A DNA stretch of 59,581 nt from an uncultured Treponema sp. (GTDB lineage Bacteria > Spirochaetota > Spirochaetia > Treponematales > Treponemataceae): the NCBI GenBank assembly GCA_934667505.1, contig CAKULY010000011.1, forward strand, positions 1 through 59,581. The letters run 5' to 3'. Positions 1-9,015 of this stretch are shown here, in pieces (position 1 is the stretch's first letter; every line of letters begins with the position of its first letter). The position numbers were made by a program, and so were the translations under genes. The notes beneath the pieces were generated by a model. The model did no database searches, was not told the DNA's origin, and saw only the letters and a program-made list of their open reading frames with translations.

Positions 1-70
1 TGTTTCTCACTTCGTTGCGAAACAACTTAAAAAGTCAATCCTAAAACTGAAGTTTTAATCTTGACTTTTT
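1..70 (+). repeat. Two-hairpin intergenic element, copy A (left part cut by window edge)
   Basis: It holds TGTTTC/GAAACA arms and then AAAAAGTCAA (29-38) paired with TTGACTTTTT (61-70). A second stem, TAAAACT/AGTTTTA, is nested inside (42-57). The hairpin plus T-run could also act as a terminator for an unseen upstream gene. The segment from GAAACAACT to AGTCAAT is nearly identical to one at 46657-46678, where the same two-hairpin layout again lies just before a start codon. Confidence 0.55.
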
Positions 71-85
71 ATGGGAATCATATCA

Positions 86-1342
86 ATGAAAAAAACAGTA
101 TTTTTGGTGTCACTTTTTTTGTTTTCTATATATAACATTTTTGCGCAAGCTCGTGCAGGAGCAAGGCTTGATTTGACGACAGGCTACGTTCATACAGAAA
201 ACGAGTTTGACATGAATGGTCAAAAAATCCATTTTCCTTTGAAAAAAGACAACTGGATTACAAGCGCAGATGTACGAATAAAAATCGACACTGATTCCAA
301 AAGTATTGTAAAGGCATACATTGATACAGATTTAGCTTTAACAACAGTTCCTGAATCAGATTTTTCTGAACCAGGGATTTTAGGAACTTATTCCTTAAAC
401 AAGGCTTATTTAAAAGTTCGCCTTCCTTGGTTCTTTCAACAGGAATCTAGGCTGACCGCAGGAAAAATGCCCTTAAACTGGGGATTTGGAATGTACTACA
501 ACGCAGGAGATTTGATTTTTGGCGCGGATCCAAACAATTCTCCAGCACGAAACGACACTGTCCTAAACTTTACAACTGTAGAACCAAAAGAAGAATATAA
601 AAGTATTATAGACAAAAACACCATTCTTTCCCTTCTTTCTGGTTCGAACGGTTCAAGTTCAGGAACAACGGCATTTAGTTCATCTTCTCTTTCAGATTTT
701 AGAACATCAACAGATTGGATGGCAACTTATTACATGCCGTTTGGAACGCACAGTGCAGTTGAAGCGGTCAGCTTATTTCCTTTTGATACTGAATTAAACA
801 GCAAATATGGAAGAATTGGAACAAGAGCTTTATTTTTTTCCGATTTTTCTGCAATTCAGCAACTTGAAACAGGCTATATTTCCACAACAGATTTTTCCAC
901 CCAAAAAGCATACGTTGCATTTGACGGCTACGCTTGGCTAGACTACAACCTTTGCTCTTCTATATCATGGGATTGTGCAGAAGGATTTTTAGAAAAAGAG
1001 TTTAATATTTCGTTTTCTTTGACAAAAATTTTTAATATTCAAACGGATGTTGCAAATCATTCACTGCAGCTAAAAACGGAATCTTTAATAACTCCATTTG
1101 ACAATCGCTTTCAAATTTTCGGTTTTATCTCATACGAAATTACAGATACAACATCTTTGGCGGCAACATATCTTTACTACGGGGCAAACAAAGCAAAAAC
1201 CGAAGACAACAAACATACGGCTGCTCTTTCTTTTTCATGGGAACCAACTGCAAGGCTAGAATTTTCTATTCAAGCTCTTTTGAATTGTTCAGAACCTAAA
1301 AATCTTGCTGCAGTTTTAACTTCTTTTAGTTACAGATATTAA
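86..1342 (+). CDS. Putative outer-membrane beta-barrel protein
   Basis: This 418-aa protein has a clear Sec signal peptide (Lys-Lys, hydrophobic stretch, cleavage likely after FAQA near residue 21). The mature part is rich in aromatic/polar alternation, has a Ser/Gly-rich loop around residues 190-205 and ends in Tyr-Arg-Tyr, all typical of an outer-membrane barrel. The LTAGKMPLNWGFGMYY region resembles porin-like proteins of treponemes, but I cannot assign a family. I chose the ATG at 86 because the upstream in-frame ATG (71) directly abuts a hairpin with no ribosome site, whereas 86 has GGGA about 10 nt upstream. It stands alone, convergent with the flgE operon. Function in transport or adhesion is inference only. 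Confidence 0.6.
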   Translation: MKKTVFLVSLFLFSIYNIFAQARAGARLDLTTGYVHTENEFDMNGQKIHFPLKKDNWITSADVRIKIDTDSKSIVKAYIDTDLALTTVPESDFSEPGILGTYSLNKAYLKVRLPWFFQQESRLTAGKMPLNWGFGMYYNAGDLIFGADPNNSPARNDTVLNFTTVEPKEEYKSIIDKNTILSLLSGSNGSSSGTTAFSSSSLSDFRTSTDWMATYYMPFGTHSAVEAVSLFPFDTELNSKYGRIGTRALFFSDFSAIQQLETGYISTTDFSTQKAYVAFDGYAWLDYNLCSSISWDCAEGFLEKEFNISFSLTKIFNIQTDVANHSLQLKTESLITPFDNRFQIFGFISYEITDTTSLAATYLYYGANKAKTEDNKHTAALSFSWEPTARLEFSIQALLNCSEPKNLAAVLTSFSYRY

Positions 1343-1495
1343 ATTAAAAGTCGAAAGTCGATTTTTTATAACTGTGAAAAAAAACGCTTTAATCAAAGTT
1401 TCAATTTGAATGGAAATACGTCTGGTCAAGGTACGCTTACGCTCAAGACCTTGACTCAGCCGTTTTTAGAGTTTTGATAAACCCTAAATGAAAAA

Positions 1496-1545
1496 AAATC
1501 CGATGATTGTTTGTAAAAACATTCAACCATCGGATTTATTTTTTA
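1496..1545. terminator. Bidirectional terminator between the barrel gene and flgE
   Basis: AAATCCGATGATTG (1496-1509) pairs with CAACCATCGGATTT (1524-1537) with one mismatch. A T-run follows on the plus strand (1540-1545) and an A-run precedes (1491-1498), so it can end both convergent transcripts. Confidence 0.85.
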
Positions 1546-1572
1546 TAGTTCAAAAGAAATTGCTTTTCAAAA

Positions 1573-2964
1573 CTATCGTTTCAAACTCAAAACTGTTTCA
1601 AGTAAAGTATCTGCAGTTTGGATTGTTTTTGCGTTAGATTGGAAACCGCGCTGAGTTACAATCATGTCTGTCATCTGCTCAGAAAGGTCAACGTTAGACA
1701 TTTCAAGAGCGCCTGCTAGCAAGCTGCCCTTTCCTGCAACTCCAGATTCTCCAATTCTTGCCTGCCCAGAGTTGTTTGTTTCAACATAAGTTGAATCGCC
1801 TGCTTTTTCAAGACCTCTGTTGTTTGCAAAAGTCGCAAGAGCAATCTGACCTATTACACGGTTTGTGCCATTGTCGTAAACACCTGTAATTGTTCCGCTT
1901 GAATCAATCTTAAAGTTAGATAAATAACCAAGTGTATAACCGTCTTGACTAATACCTTTTGTTGAACTTTTTGAAGCTGATTGAGTTATTGTGTCTTTCA
2001 TACTTCCAATTGTTCCAAGATTGATATTGAAAGTGTGGCGGGCAGGATTTCCGTTTTCATCAGTTTCTGCTTCTGGAACTGTGTAAGAAGCTGCAAGCAC
2101 AATTTCACCTTCCGCATTAGAAACGTTTCCAGAAGAATCTGTTACAGAACGCAAAGTTCCAAAGTTGTCAAACTCGATGATAAAAGTATTTTGAACACCG
2201 TCTGTAGTTCCGAAGCCTACCCTGGTTTGTGTAAAGTCTGCATTGTTAGCATCAACGTTTACTGTCGCTTCCCATGTATTTGGATTACCAACAACCCTTC
2301 TTAAAGACATATTCAAAAGATGTTTATTTCCAAAACTGTCGTAAATTTCCTGTTCAATTGACCAAGTTCCTGCCGCAATGTCATTAGCACTTGCACCTTC
2401 TAAAATTTCAGGAGTATTTTTGTTCAAGTTGCAAGCAAAATGAACGTTTTCAGTCGCCTTTGCAGGATCTTTTGAGCCAACAGGAATCACAAGATCGGTA
2501 GGAGTTGCAGCAGTCTGAACAACTTGTTCTCCATTGAGTTCACGGGCCATCCAACCTTGAACACGCATTCCGTTAGCAGGATTTACAAGAGTTCCATCGC
2601 GGTCAAGACCAAAAACACCGTTTCTTGTATAAAAACTTTCATCGCCATTTTTCAAAATAAAAAATCCATCACCTTGAATAGCAACGTCTGTAGAAACGCC
2701 TGTTGTTTGCAAGTTTCCCTGTGTGAAAACCTGTTCAACTGTTGCAATAGTCATGCCAAGACCAATATCTTTTGGATTTACACCGCCAAGTTCTTCTGTA
2801 GGCTTTGCAGCGCCGGCAAGTTGCTGGCTTATCATGTCTTGAAAATTAACACGTCCACGTTTGAAGCCTGTTGTATTAACGTTAGAAATGTTGTTTCCTA
2901 TTACATCCATTCGTGTCTGGTGATTCTGAAGCCCAGAAACTCCAGAATAAAGTGATCTCATCAT
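1573..2964 (-). CDS. flgE: Flagellar hook protein FlgE
   Basis: This 463-aa protein builds the hook joining the periplasmic filament to the motor. The N-terminus ([15 protein letters not shown], then [15 protein letters not shown]) and the C-terminus ([17 protein letters not shown], then [15 protein letters not shown]) are the classic rod/hook axial helices, with a variable domain between. Counting from the first of two adjacent Met codons, Lys165, Cys178 and Asn179 are present. In Treponema denticola these positions form and catalyse the lysinoalanine link between hook subunits (recalled knowledge). The first ATG has GGGG 7 nt upstream, which supports that numbering. It is the last gene of the hexokinase-flbB-fliK-flgD-flgE operon and is followed by a strong terminator. 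Confidence 0.97.
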   Translation of the reverse strand: MMRSLYSGVSGLQNHQTRMDVIGNNISNVNTTGFKRGRVNFQDMISQQLAGAAKPTEELGGVNPKDIGLGMTIATVEQVFTQGNLQTTGVSTDVAIQGDGFFILKNGDESFYTRNGVFGLDRDGTLVNPANGMRVQGWMARELNGEQVVQTAATPTDLVIPVGSKDPAKATENVHFACNLNKNTPEILEGASANDIAAGTWSIEQEIYDSFGNKHLLNMSLRRVVGNPNTWEATVNVDANNADFTQTRVGFGTTDGVQNTFIIEFDNFGTLRSVTDSSGNVSNAEGEIVLAASYTVPEAETDENGNPARHTFNINLGTIGSMKDTITQSASKSSTKGISQDGYTLGYLSNFKIDSSGTITGVYDNGTNRVIGQIALATFANNRGLEKAGDSTYVETNNSGQARIGESGVAGKGSLLAGALEMSNVDLSEQMTDMIVTQRGFQSNAKTIQTADTLLETVLSLKR

Positions 2965-3005
2965 ATATATACCCCGCTATTAATTCCTAAATACAAACTG
3001 ACGAT

Positions 3006-3455
3006 TTAATTTCCGTATACAGCTTTTATTTTCGCCATATCGTAATAAGTTCCATTTACAAGAACCTGAGGAGCTTCTCCCATTGTTGTCGCTTCCACAG
3101 TTCCTTTGGCAATTGTATCACCTATATCGATTTCAACAGTTCTTCCCAAAGTTGTTGCTGCCTGGCTAGAATTAATCATCGCTGACATTTTTGTAAACGA
3201 TTCATTAAGATTAGTCATCTGCTCAAGCGAGCTAAACTGAGCCATTTGAGAAATAAACTGAGTGTCTTCCATTGGACTTGTCGGATCCTGATTGGAAAGC
3301 TGAGTAATCAAAAGTTTCAGAAAATCATCCTTGCCCAGCTGCTGACTAGTCTTACGCCCATTTAAAGCATTCGCTTTGTTGAAATTATTCACTTCATTTT
3401 CAACTGCAAATTTTTCGCTAGAAGACATGGTTGTATTCAAGTTATTCAAATCCAT
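3006..3455 (-). CDS. flgD: Flagellar hook assembly (cap) protein FlgD
   Basis: FlgD caps the growing hook and directs FlgE polymerisation. The 149-aa protein contains the core FlgD signature: [19 protein letters not shown] followed by [20 protein letters not shown]. It lacks the C-terminal Ig/tudor domain found in enterobacterial FlgD, as is usual for short spirochaetal versions. There are two adjacent ATGs; I prefer the second because GAGG lies 6 nt upstream of it. It sits 31-34 nt after fliK and 41 nt before flgE, which fits co-transcription. Confidence 0.94.
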   Translation of the reverse strand: MDLNNLNTTMSSSEKFAVENEVNNFNKANALNGRKTSQQLGKDDFLKLLITQLSNQDPTSPMEDTQFISQMAQFSSLEQMTNLNESFTKMSAMINSSQAATTLGRTVEIDIGDTIAKGTVEATTMGEAPQVLVNGTYYDMAKIKAVYGN

Positions 3456-3489
3456 CATTCACCTCACAATCGTAAAAAGAGTTAAATCT

Positions 3490-4791
3490 TTATGCGACAA
3501 TATTCACAGAATTCTTTGTGTAAAGCGAAAGAACCTCGCTCTCGTATTCTTCGCTTCCAGAATCAGAAAAAATCCCATATTCTCTATTTGATGCAAACAA
3601 AGCGGAAGGATCTTCTCTTTTTTCTGAAAACTGTCCAGATTCAGCATTCTGACCGGCAAAAGCAAGCTCAAGTCCAGCGGAATCAAATCCACTGTTGAGA
3701 AATGCCTGTTTCAAGCTGTCAGTGCTATCTCTAAACGCATTGAAAGCTTCTTGCGAAGCAACAACAATTCGTCCTGTAATATTTTTATCGGAAATTTGAA
3801 GATCAATCTTAACATTTCCTAAAGATTCTGGATGCAAAATTAATTTTATGGAACCTTCGTTTTTATCTTTTAAAATTATTTGCCCAGCTTTTACAATGTC
3901 TCCTGCACTATGCTGAATTTGATTTGAAAGCATAGCCTGAAAATCAGAGCCATTAGCACTTGCAGACTGAGAATTGAGAGAAAGAATATTTTGCTGGGCA
4001 TTGGAATTAAGTTCCATTACAACTTCTGATTCATGAACTTCTACAGTTTTTAAAGATTTCTCTTCAACAACAGGCTTTTTTTCAGCAGCTTCAGTTCTGT
4101 AGTCAGAAACAGTAATCTTTCCCTGATTTTCAGCTTTAGAAACCTTTGTTTTTTCATTTTTGCTGTTATTAGACTTTATGTTTTTATTATCAACTTCTGC
4201 AATATTTTCTTCATGTGGCAAAGTCTGTAAAAAATCCGGCTCAACGCTACTTTGCTCAATATCCAGTTCAGAAATAGAAAGTTCCTGACTATTTTCCGCG
4301 TTTTTTTCAACATTTTTCAACGAAACACCAACACTGCTGCTATTTTGAGAATCTTCAAGCTGGCTTTTATTTTGAATATTTTGCTGTTCTAAAAGAATTG
4401 CAGAATGAATTGGCATTTTTTCGGAAAGCTCGTTGCTTTGAGATTCCGCTTTTGCATCAAGCTTATTTTGTTTTCTTTCGTTGCTAGCTATTTTTTTTGA
4501 ATTCTTCTTTCTAGAAATTTCAGAATCCGCATGATTTTTAGGAATAGATTCTTTTTGTTCTTGAGCAACTACTTTTTCTTCAAAATCTTTTTGCTGAATA
4601 CCAGCGCAATCTTCTGCTTTTTGCTCAACAGCGTCGCCTGAAGACGGTTCTTTTTCTTCTTCTGCAGCTTTTGCTTTTGAAATAAGCTCGCTAAAAGATT
4701 TTTTTGGTTCTTCTATTTTTGTATTCGATTCAGACGTTTGTGGAATCTGCAACAAAAAATCATTTGAAGAATTTATGCTAACTGCCTGCAT
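3490..4791 (-). CDS. fliK: Flagellar hook-length control protein FliK
   Basis: This is the molecular ruler that sets hook length and switches export specificity. The first ~280 residues are low-complexity, Glu/Lys/Ser/Asn-rich and probably disordered. The C-terminal ~100 residues contain the conserved Flg_hook domain (GSIKLILHPESLGNVKIDLQ). I set the start at the ATG beginning MQAVSIN, because GGAGGA lies 6 nt upstream; the longer reading frames would overlap that site. The gene order flbB-fliK-flgD-flgE matches the spirochaetal motility operon, where fliK is also called flbC. Confidence 0.9.
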   Translation of the reverse strand: MQAVSINSSNDFLLQIPQTSESNTKIEEPKKSFSELISKAKAAEEEKEPSSGDAVEQKAEDCAGIQQKDFEEKVVAQEQKESIPKNHADSEISRKKNSKKIASNERKQNKLDAKAESQSNELSEKMPIHSAILLEQQNIQNKSQLEDSQNSSSVGVSLKNVEKNAENSQELSISELDIEQSSVEPDFLQTLPHEENIAEVDNKNIKSNNSKNEKTKVSKAENQGKITVSDYRTEAAEKKPVVEEKSLKTVEVHESEVVMELNSNAQQNILSLNSQSASANGSDFQAMLSNQIQHSAGDIVKAGQIILKDKNEGSIKLILHPESLGNVKIDLQISDKNITGRIVVASQEAFNAFRDSTDSLKQAFLNSGFDSAGLELAFAGQNAESGQFSEKREDPSALFASNREYGIFSDSGSEEYESEVLSLYTKNSVNIVA

Positions 4792-4860
4792 GAACATTCC
4801 TCCAACTTGCAAACTGTAAGTCAAAAAAGAACGAATTGCGACAGTTTTTTTAGAACTTCT

Positions 4861-5481
4861 CTACTTCAAAGAATCAGGCTTACTTAGCATCTTTCTTTGT
4901 ATTTCAGCCGCTCTTTGCGCAGGCATTTTAGAAAGCCAGTACGAACCCATTGAAGCAGATTCATTTTTAGCTGCAATTTCTTCTACCTTGCGCAAGACGT
5001 CGATAATAGTCTGATCGTCCATTGCAAGAAGAATGTTTACAGCAGAATCCGGTTGCATTCCATTCAGATTTGTCGCAATCTGTTCGATGTTTACATTTTT
5101 ATCATCGTACTGTTTTACCATTTGGTTAAATGTTTTTTCTCTATCTTCTTGAGATTTTTCACGATTTGCAAGCTCATTGGCAATCTGTTCATTCAATTTT
5201 TCTTTTTTTTCGATTTCAGCCTCGCGAGTGTTTAATTCTTCTCTTTGAATTTCAATGGATTCTAACTGCTTATTTATTCTGTCTTGGTCTAAATCTGCAA
5301 CAACAGGCTTTGAAGAGGTTGCTGTAACTGAAGTCTGCGCCTCTTTTCCCATCAATTTATAGAGAGGAGAAAAAAATGAACCTAAACGAATTACGCCTAA
5401 ATAATTAAACCAAAGCAATCCTCCTAAGGCCATAATTATAATCAGCATAATAAGAACAATAGATTTTCCTACAGATTTCAC
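4861..5481 (-). CDS. flbB: Periplasmic flagellar collar protein FlbB
   Basis: This 206-aa protein has one N-terminal membrane helix (SIVLIMLIIIMALGGLLWF), a long charged coiled coil (about residues 75-130) and a C-terminal segment resembling the MgtE-N/FliG-like helical fold (NLNGMQPDSAVNILLAMDDQ). This is the FlbB architecture, a base for the spirochaete-specific collar around the motor. The start is GTG at 5481, preceded by GAGG 7 nt upstream. A longer frame from an ATG at 5529 would run into the hexokinase gene, so I reject it. The gap to hexokinase is 16 nt. Identification rests on architecture plus position directly before fliK. Confidence 0.85.
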   Translation of the reverse strand: MKSVGKSIVLIMLIIIMALGGLLWFNYLGVIRLGSFFSPLYKLMGKEAQTSVTATSSKPVVADLDQDRINKQLESIEIQREELNTREAEIEKKEKLNEQIANELANREKSQEDREKTFNQMVKQYDDKNVNIEQIATNLNGMQPDSAVNILLAMDDQTIIDVLRKVEEIAAKNESASMGSYWLSKMPAQRAAEIQRKMLSKPDSLK

Positions 5482-5497
5482 AGCGAACCTCGTATAA

Positions 5498-6790
5498 TTA
5501 ATCGATAAGACCTGCAATTGCAGTTCCAAAAGTTATATCGTTTTCAAGAGAAACTATTTCCCAGTACAAACCGCGTTCAATGGTAAGAGAGCGCTCCAAA
5601 TAAGCACAAACCCTTTTGTAAATCATGTGAGTTTTGTAGAAAGTCGAGCCATTGCACAAAATACAAACAGGTTTTGAAGCATTTCCGCCTTCTCCGCACT
5701 GAATTACATCTGCCACAAGAATTGCAGCGGCATAGCGAGCAGAACGCTCCACAACGGCATCTAAAAGCTGGTACAAGCGATTCATATCCTCTTCACCAGC
5801 GTTCGCATCCTTGCAAAGTTCTGCAAGCGTACATTCAGAATAAGGAGCGGCCAAAAAGTCCGAAATTTCAATTGTTGTAAGTTCGTTCAATAAAAGGAGC
5901 TTGCTTGCCAAAGATTCAGAAAAAAGCCCTTCTTGCGCGGCACCTTTTAACATAAAAAGAGTTTGCGGTCCTAAATAAGCGCCTGAACACAACTTTTCCA
6001 TGTAAAATTCACCAGGCTTTTGAGTAGTTTTATCAAATTCTATATCAAAATCGCTTCTGTTTACGCAACGGATTTTTCCAGCTTCGCAAACAACAATCTG
6101 TTTTTTAAAGCCTTTTCTAAAAGGAAGTTCTGGCTGAATATAAGCGGCATTCATTCCTGTTCCAAGAATCAAGCCAATATACGAAGAATAAAGTCTTCCT
6201 TGCTTAGCGGCGGCAGCACCAGCTAAAAGGGCTGCAACAGTGTCATTTAGCATAGTAACTTTTTTTGGACGATTCCAACCGTGCTCTTCCAATGCGTCTT
6301 TTAAACATTCGCCAACTTTGCAGCCTACAACTTCAGGTGCTTTTACTTCCTTTGAAAAACCTAATAAAATTCCGTCGCCATTATCGGTAATTTGCATTGG
6401 ATAAGAAAAACAAAATCCTATAGAATCAGCCTTATTCTTAAGATGCTCAAGATTTTTTGCGAAGCAGTCAAAAAATTCTTTTTTAGAAAGCTCTTTTTCA
6501 ACGCCGGGCATCTTTGTTTTTTCCATATCAGAAATAGAAGGCACGCCATTTATATCGAACGAAACAAGGCAAGAGCGAAAATTCGTTCCGCCTGCGTCAA
6601 TTACAATTACAGACTTTTCAGAAACTTTTTTTGAAGGCGGCAAGCACCAGGTAGGAATCATGTCTTCATCAGATTTTTCTTGACGCAATCCACGATTCAT
6701 GTCATCAAGGATTGATTCTGCAACAGTATTAACGTCTACGTGACGCACAAAATTGTGTTTAGAAAGAAAAGCGCTTACCGCATTGTTCAT
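5498..6790 (-). CDS. hxk: Hexokinase (eukaryotic-type family)
   Basis: This enzyme phosphorylates hexoses with ATP at the entry of glycolysis. The 430-aa protein shows the phosphate-1 motif VIDAGGTNFRS (about residues 93-103), the FCFSYPMQ sugar-binding segment, LNDTVAALLAG with the catalytic Asp, and LGTGMNAAYI. Its length and motifs fit the large eukaryotic-type hexokinases kept by treponemes rather than bacterial ROK glucokinases. It has a GAGG site 6 nt before the ATG. Unusually, it is the promoter-proximal gene of a flagellar operon, only 16 nt from flbB. A TACAAT -10-like box lies about 30 nt upstream, but I see no good -35. Confidence 0.92.
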   Translation of the reverse strand: MNNAVSAFLSKHNFVRHVDVNTVAESILDDMNRGLRQEKSDEDMIPTWCLPPSKKVSEKSVIVIDAGGTNFRSCLVSFDINGVPSISDMEKTKMPGVEKELSKKEFFDCFAKNLEHLKNKADSIGFCFSYPMQITDNGDGILLGFSKEVKAPEVVGCKVGECLKDALEEHGWNRPKKVTMLNDTVAALLAGAAAAKQGRLYSSYIGLILGTGMNAAYIQPELPFRKGFKKQIVVCEAGKIRCVNRSDFDIEFDKTTQKPGEFYMEKLCSGAYLGPQTLFMLKGAAQEGLFSESLASKLLLLNELTTIEISDFLAAPYSECTLAELCKDANAGEEDMNRLYQLLDAVVERSARYAAAILVADVIQCGEGGNASKPVCILCNGSTFYKTHMIYKRVCAYLERSLTIERGLYWEIVSLENDITFGTAIAGLID

Positions 6791-6896
6791 AAAAAACCTC
6801 TGAAAATTAAATTGTAAAGCTTGAAATTTTAATTTTGCCGAAATTCATCTTTCGCCCAATTAAATTAAAACATCATTATATCAATTTTATCAAATA

Positions 6897-6925
6897 TTGC
6901 GTAAAAATCAATAGCATGATAGATT
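6897..6925 (+). promoter_or_regulatory. Sigma-70 promoter for rep
   Basis: TTGCGT (6897-6902), 17-nt spacer, TAGATT (6920-6925). The -10 box ends 9 nt before the ATG and no Shine-Dalgarno follows, so the mRNA should have almost no leader. Confidence 0.55.
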
Positions 6926-6934
6926 AAATAGCTT

Positions 6935-8947
6935 ATGGCAATTGATTTGGAAACATTAAAAAAGGAATTAAATCCGCAGCAATTTAAAGCAGTTGCTTCA
7001 GTCGATGGAGCAATTTTAATAATAGCAGGAGCTGGAAGCGGAAAAACCCGCGTAATAACATACAGAATTGCGCACATGCTAGACATTGGCATTCCGCAAA
7101 GCCAAATTCTTGCCCTAACCTTTACGAACAAAGCCGCAAAAGAAATGGCAGACCGCGTAAAAGAACTTACGCAAAAAAAACTGCAACTGCTTACGGTTTC
7201 TACGTTCCATGCATTTGGAGTAAAAGTCCTTCGTCAAGACATAGACAAACTCGGCTACCGCGAAAACTTTTCAATCTACGACGAAACGGACAGAATTTCC
7301 CTGATAAAAGAATGCGGACGGGAATTAAATTTCTCTCCAGACGCATTGGACACCTACAAAATAAGCACGCTCTTTTCGAACATAAAAACTGGCAGAAAAA
7401 ACTGGGAAACCGCAAACGACATGTACCGCCAGCTTTACGAAAGCTACCAGGAAGGACTAAAGCTCTACAATTCCGTAGATTTTGATGATTTGATTGTTTT
7501 GCCAATAAAACTTTTTAAGGAACATCCAGAAGTCCTTGCCCGCTACAAAGAACGATTCAAATACATAATGGTAGACGAATTTCAAGACACAAGCCATCAG
7601 CAGTACGAATTAATGCGTCTTTTAGCAGACAAAAACGTTGCAGTCGTTGGCGACGACGACCAGTCAATCTACAGCTGGCGCGGCGCAGACTACCAGAACA
7701 TAATCAATTTTGAAAAAGATTTTGATGTAACAGAAATCCGGCTTGAACAAAACTACCGCTCAACAGGAACAATTCTGGAAGCGGCAAACGGCGTTATTAG
7801 CCACAACACAAACAGAAAAGACAAAAAACTTTGGAGCGGAAAAGGTGCTGGAAAACCGATTGAAATTTTCATGCCAGAAAACGAAACTGCAGAAGCCGAC
7901 TTTATTGCCGAAAGCATTCAAGGAATTGCAATGGAAGACAAGCGAAAATACGATGATTTCGGCGTTCTTATTCGCTCGAATTCTCAAAGCCGCTTTATTG
8001 AAGAAGCCTTTTTGCAATCAAACATTCCATACACAATGAGCGGCGGAACCAGCTTTTTTGAACGCAAAGAAATAAAAGACGTTATAAGCTACTTGCGGAC
8101 AATTTCAAATCACGATGACGACATAAACCTTCTAAGAATAATAAACGTTCCACGCAGAGGAATTGGCAGAGCGGCGATTCAACTTATAAATGACGAAGCA
8201 AATGCTTTAGAAACAACTCTTTGGAACGCGATTCAGTCACTTTTAAAAAGAGAAGACAGCCCCGCTAGCGAAAACCTAAAGGAAGAATTAGAAAATTTTT
8301 CAAACACGATTGAAACATACAGAACAAAACTTTTAAGCGGACACGGACTTGCAAAAAAAGTAAGAGAAATGCTGGAAGGAATCGATTACAAATCCTATTT
8401 AGTTTCAGAATATTCAAAAAGCGAAAAAGCCGTAAGATTCAAACTAAAAAATATTGAACTTTTTTTAGACATGATGGAACGCTGGGAAATAGATCCGGAC
8501 AATCCTAACCCAAACTTGTTCAACTATTTAAACAGAATAACGCTAATGAGCCGCGACAACGGCGACGACGAAAACGGCAAAGGAAAAGTAAACTTAATGA
8601 CAATCCACGCTTCAAAAGGCTTGGAATTTCCTGTAGTTTTTATTGCCGGAGCAGAAGAAGGACTAATTCCACACGCACGTTCAGTTGAAGAAAATGACGG
8701 CAACGTCGAAGAAGAGCGCAGGCTTTTTTATGTCGCAATCACGCGGGCACGAGAAAAACTTTTAATCTCATCATGCCTAAAGCGAAGAAAGCAAATGTCT
8801 TGTGTAGAATGTGAACCAAGCCGATTCCTTGACGAAATTCCAGAAAACCTTGTTGAATACCACGAGCCAATGAAAACCGTTACCCAGGAAACAGGCCACG
8901 ACATTTTAAGCGAAATGCTAAAAAAGTTCAGTTTTCCGCAGAATTAA
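6935..8947 (+). CDS. rep: ATP-dependent DNA helicase, Rep/PcrA/UvrD superfamily 1
   Basis: This is a 3-to-5 prime DNA helicase acting in replication restart and repair. The motifs are intact: Walker A AGAGSGKTR (residues 31-39), Ia TFTNKAAKEM, II VDEFQDTS, III VVGDDDQSIYSWRGADYQN, IV LEQNYRST, V MTIHASKGLEFPVVFI and VI YVAITRARE. At 670 aa it matches Rep in length, and the ISGGTSFF-like segment (MSGGTSFFERKEIKDV) is closer to E. coli Rep than to PcrA/UvrD. It is convergent with the ABC-F gene. The start codon lacks a ribosome site; see its promoter. Confidence 0.93.
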   Translation: MAIDLETLKKELNPQQFKAVASVDGAILIIAGAGSGKTRVITYRIAHMLDIGIPQSQILALTFTNKAAKEMADRVKELTQKKLQLLTVSTFHAFGVKVLRQDIDKLGYRENFSIYDETDRISLIKECGRELNFSPDALDTYKISTLFSNIKTGRKNWETANDMYRQLYESYQEGLKLYNSVDFDDLIVLPIKLFKEHPEVLARYKERFKYIMVDEFQDTSHQQYELMRLLADKNVAVVGDDDQSIYSWRGADYQNIINFEKDFDVTEIRLEQNYRSTGTILEAANGVISHNTNRKDKKLWSGKGAGKPIEIFMPENETAEADFIAESIQGIAMEDKRKYDDFGVLIRSNSQSRFIEEAFLQSNIPYTMSGGTSFFERKEIKDVISYLRTISNHDDDINLLRIINVPRRGIGRAAIQLINDEANALETTLWNAIQSLLKREDSPASENLKEELENFSNTIETYRTKLLSGHGLAKKVREMLEGIDYKSYLVSEYSKSEKAVRFKLKNIELFLDMMERWEIDPDNPNPNLFNYLNRITLMSRDNGDDENGKGKVNLMTIHASKGLEFPVVFIAGAEEGLIPHARSVEENDGNVEEERRLFYVAITRAREKLLISSCLKRRKQMSCVECEPSRFLDEIPENLVEYHEPMKTVTQETGHDILSEMLKKFSFPQN

Positions 8948-8956
8948 TGCCAACAA

Positions 8957-8979
8957 CTAAAAAGCTCAATAGTTATTGA
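8957..8979 (-). terminator. Weak terminator after the ABC-F gene
   Basis: A short TCAATA/TATTGA stem-loop (8966-8979) is followed on the minus strand by GCTTTTTAG. The tight loop makes it a weak candidate. Confidence 0.3.
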
Positions 8980-9015
8980 CATCAAAAACTGTTAAACTTT
9001 TACTTTATACGCAGT

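Noticed and set aside
29..70. Gene start at ATG 71 used by the barrel protein
   Set aside because: It directly follows the hairpin T-run with no ribosome site; the signal peptide fits a start at 86.
1343..1490. Small RNA or repeat after the barrel gene
   Set aside because: A GTCAAGGT/ACCTTGAC pair (around 1429-1456) exists but has no promoter or second copy in the window.
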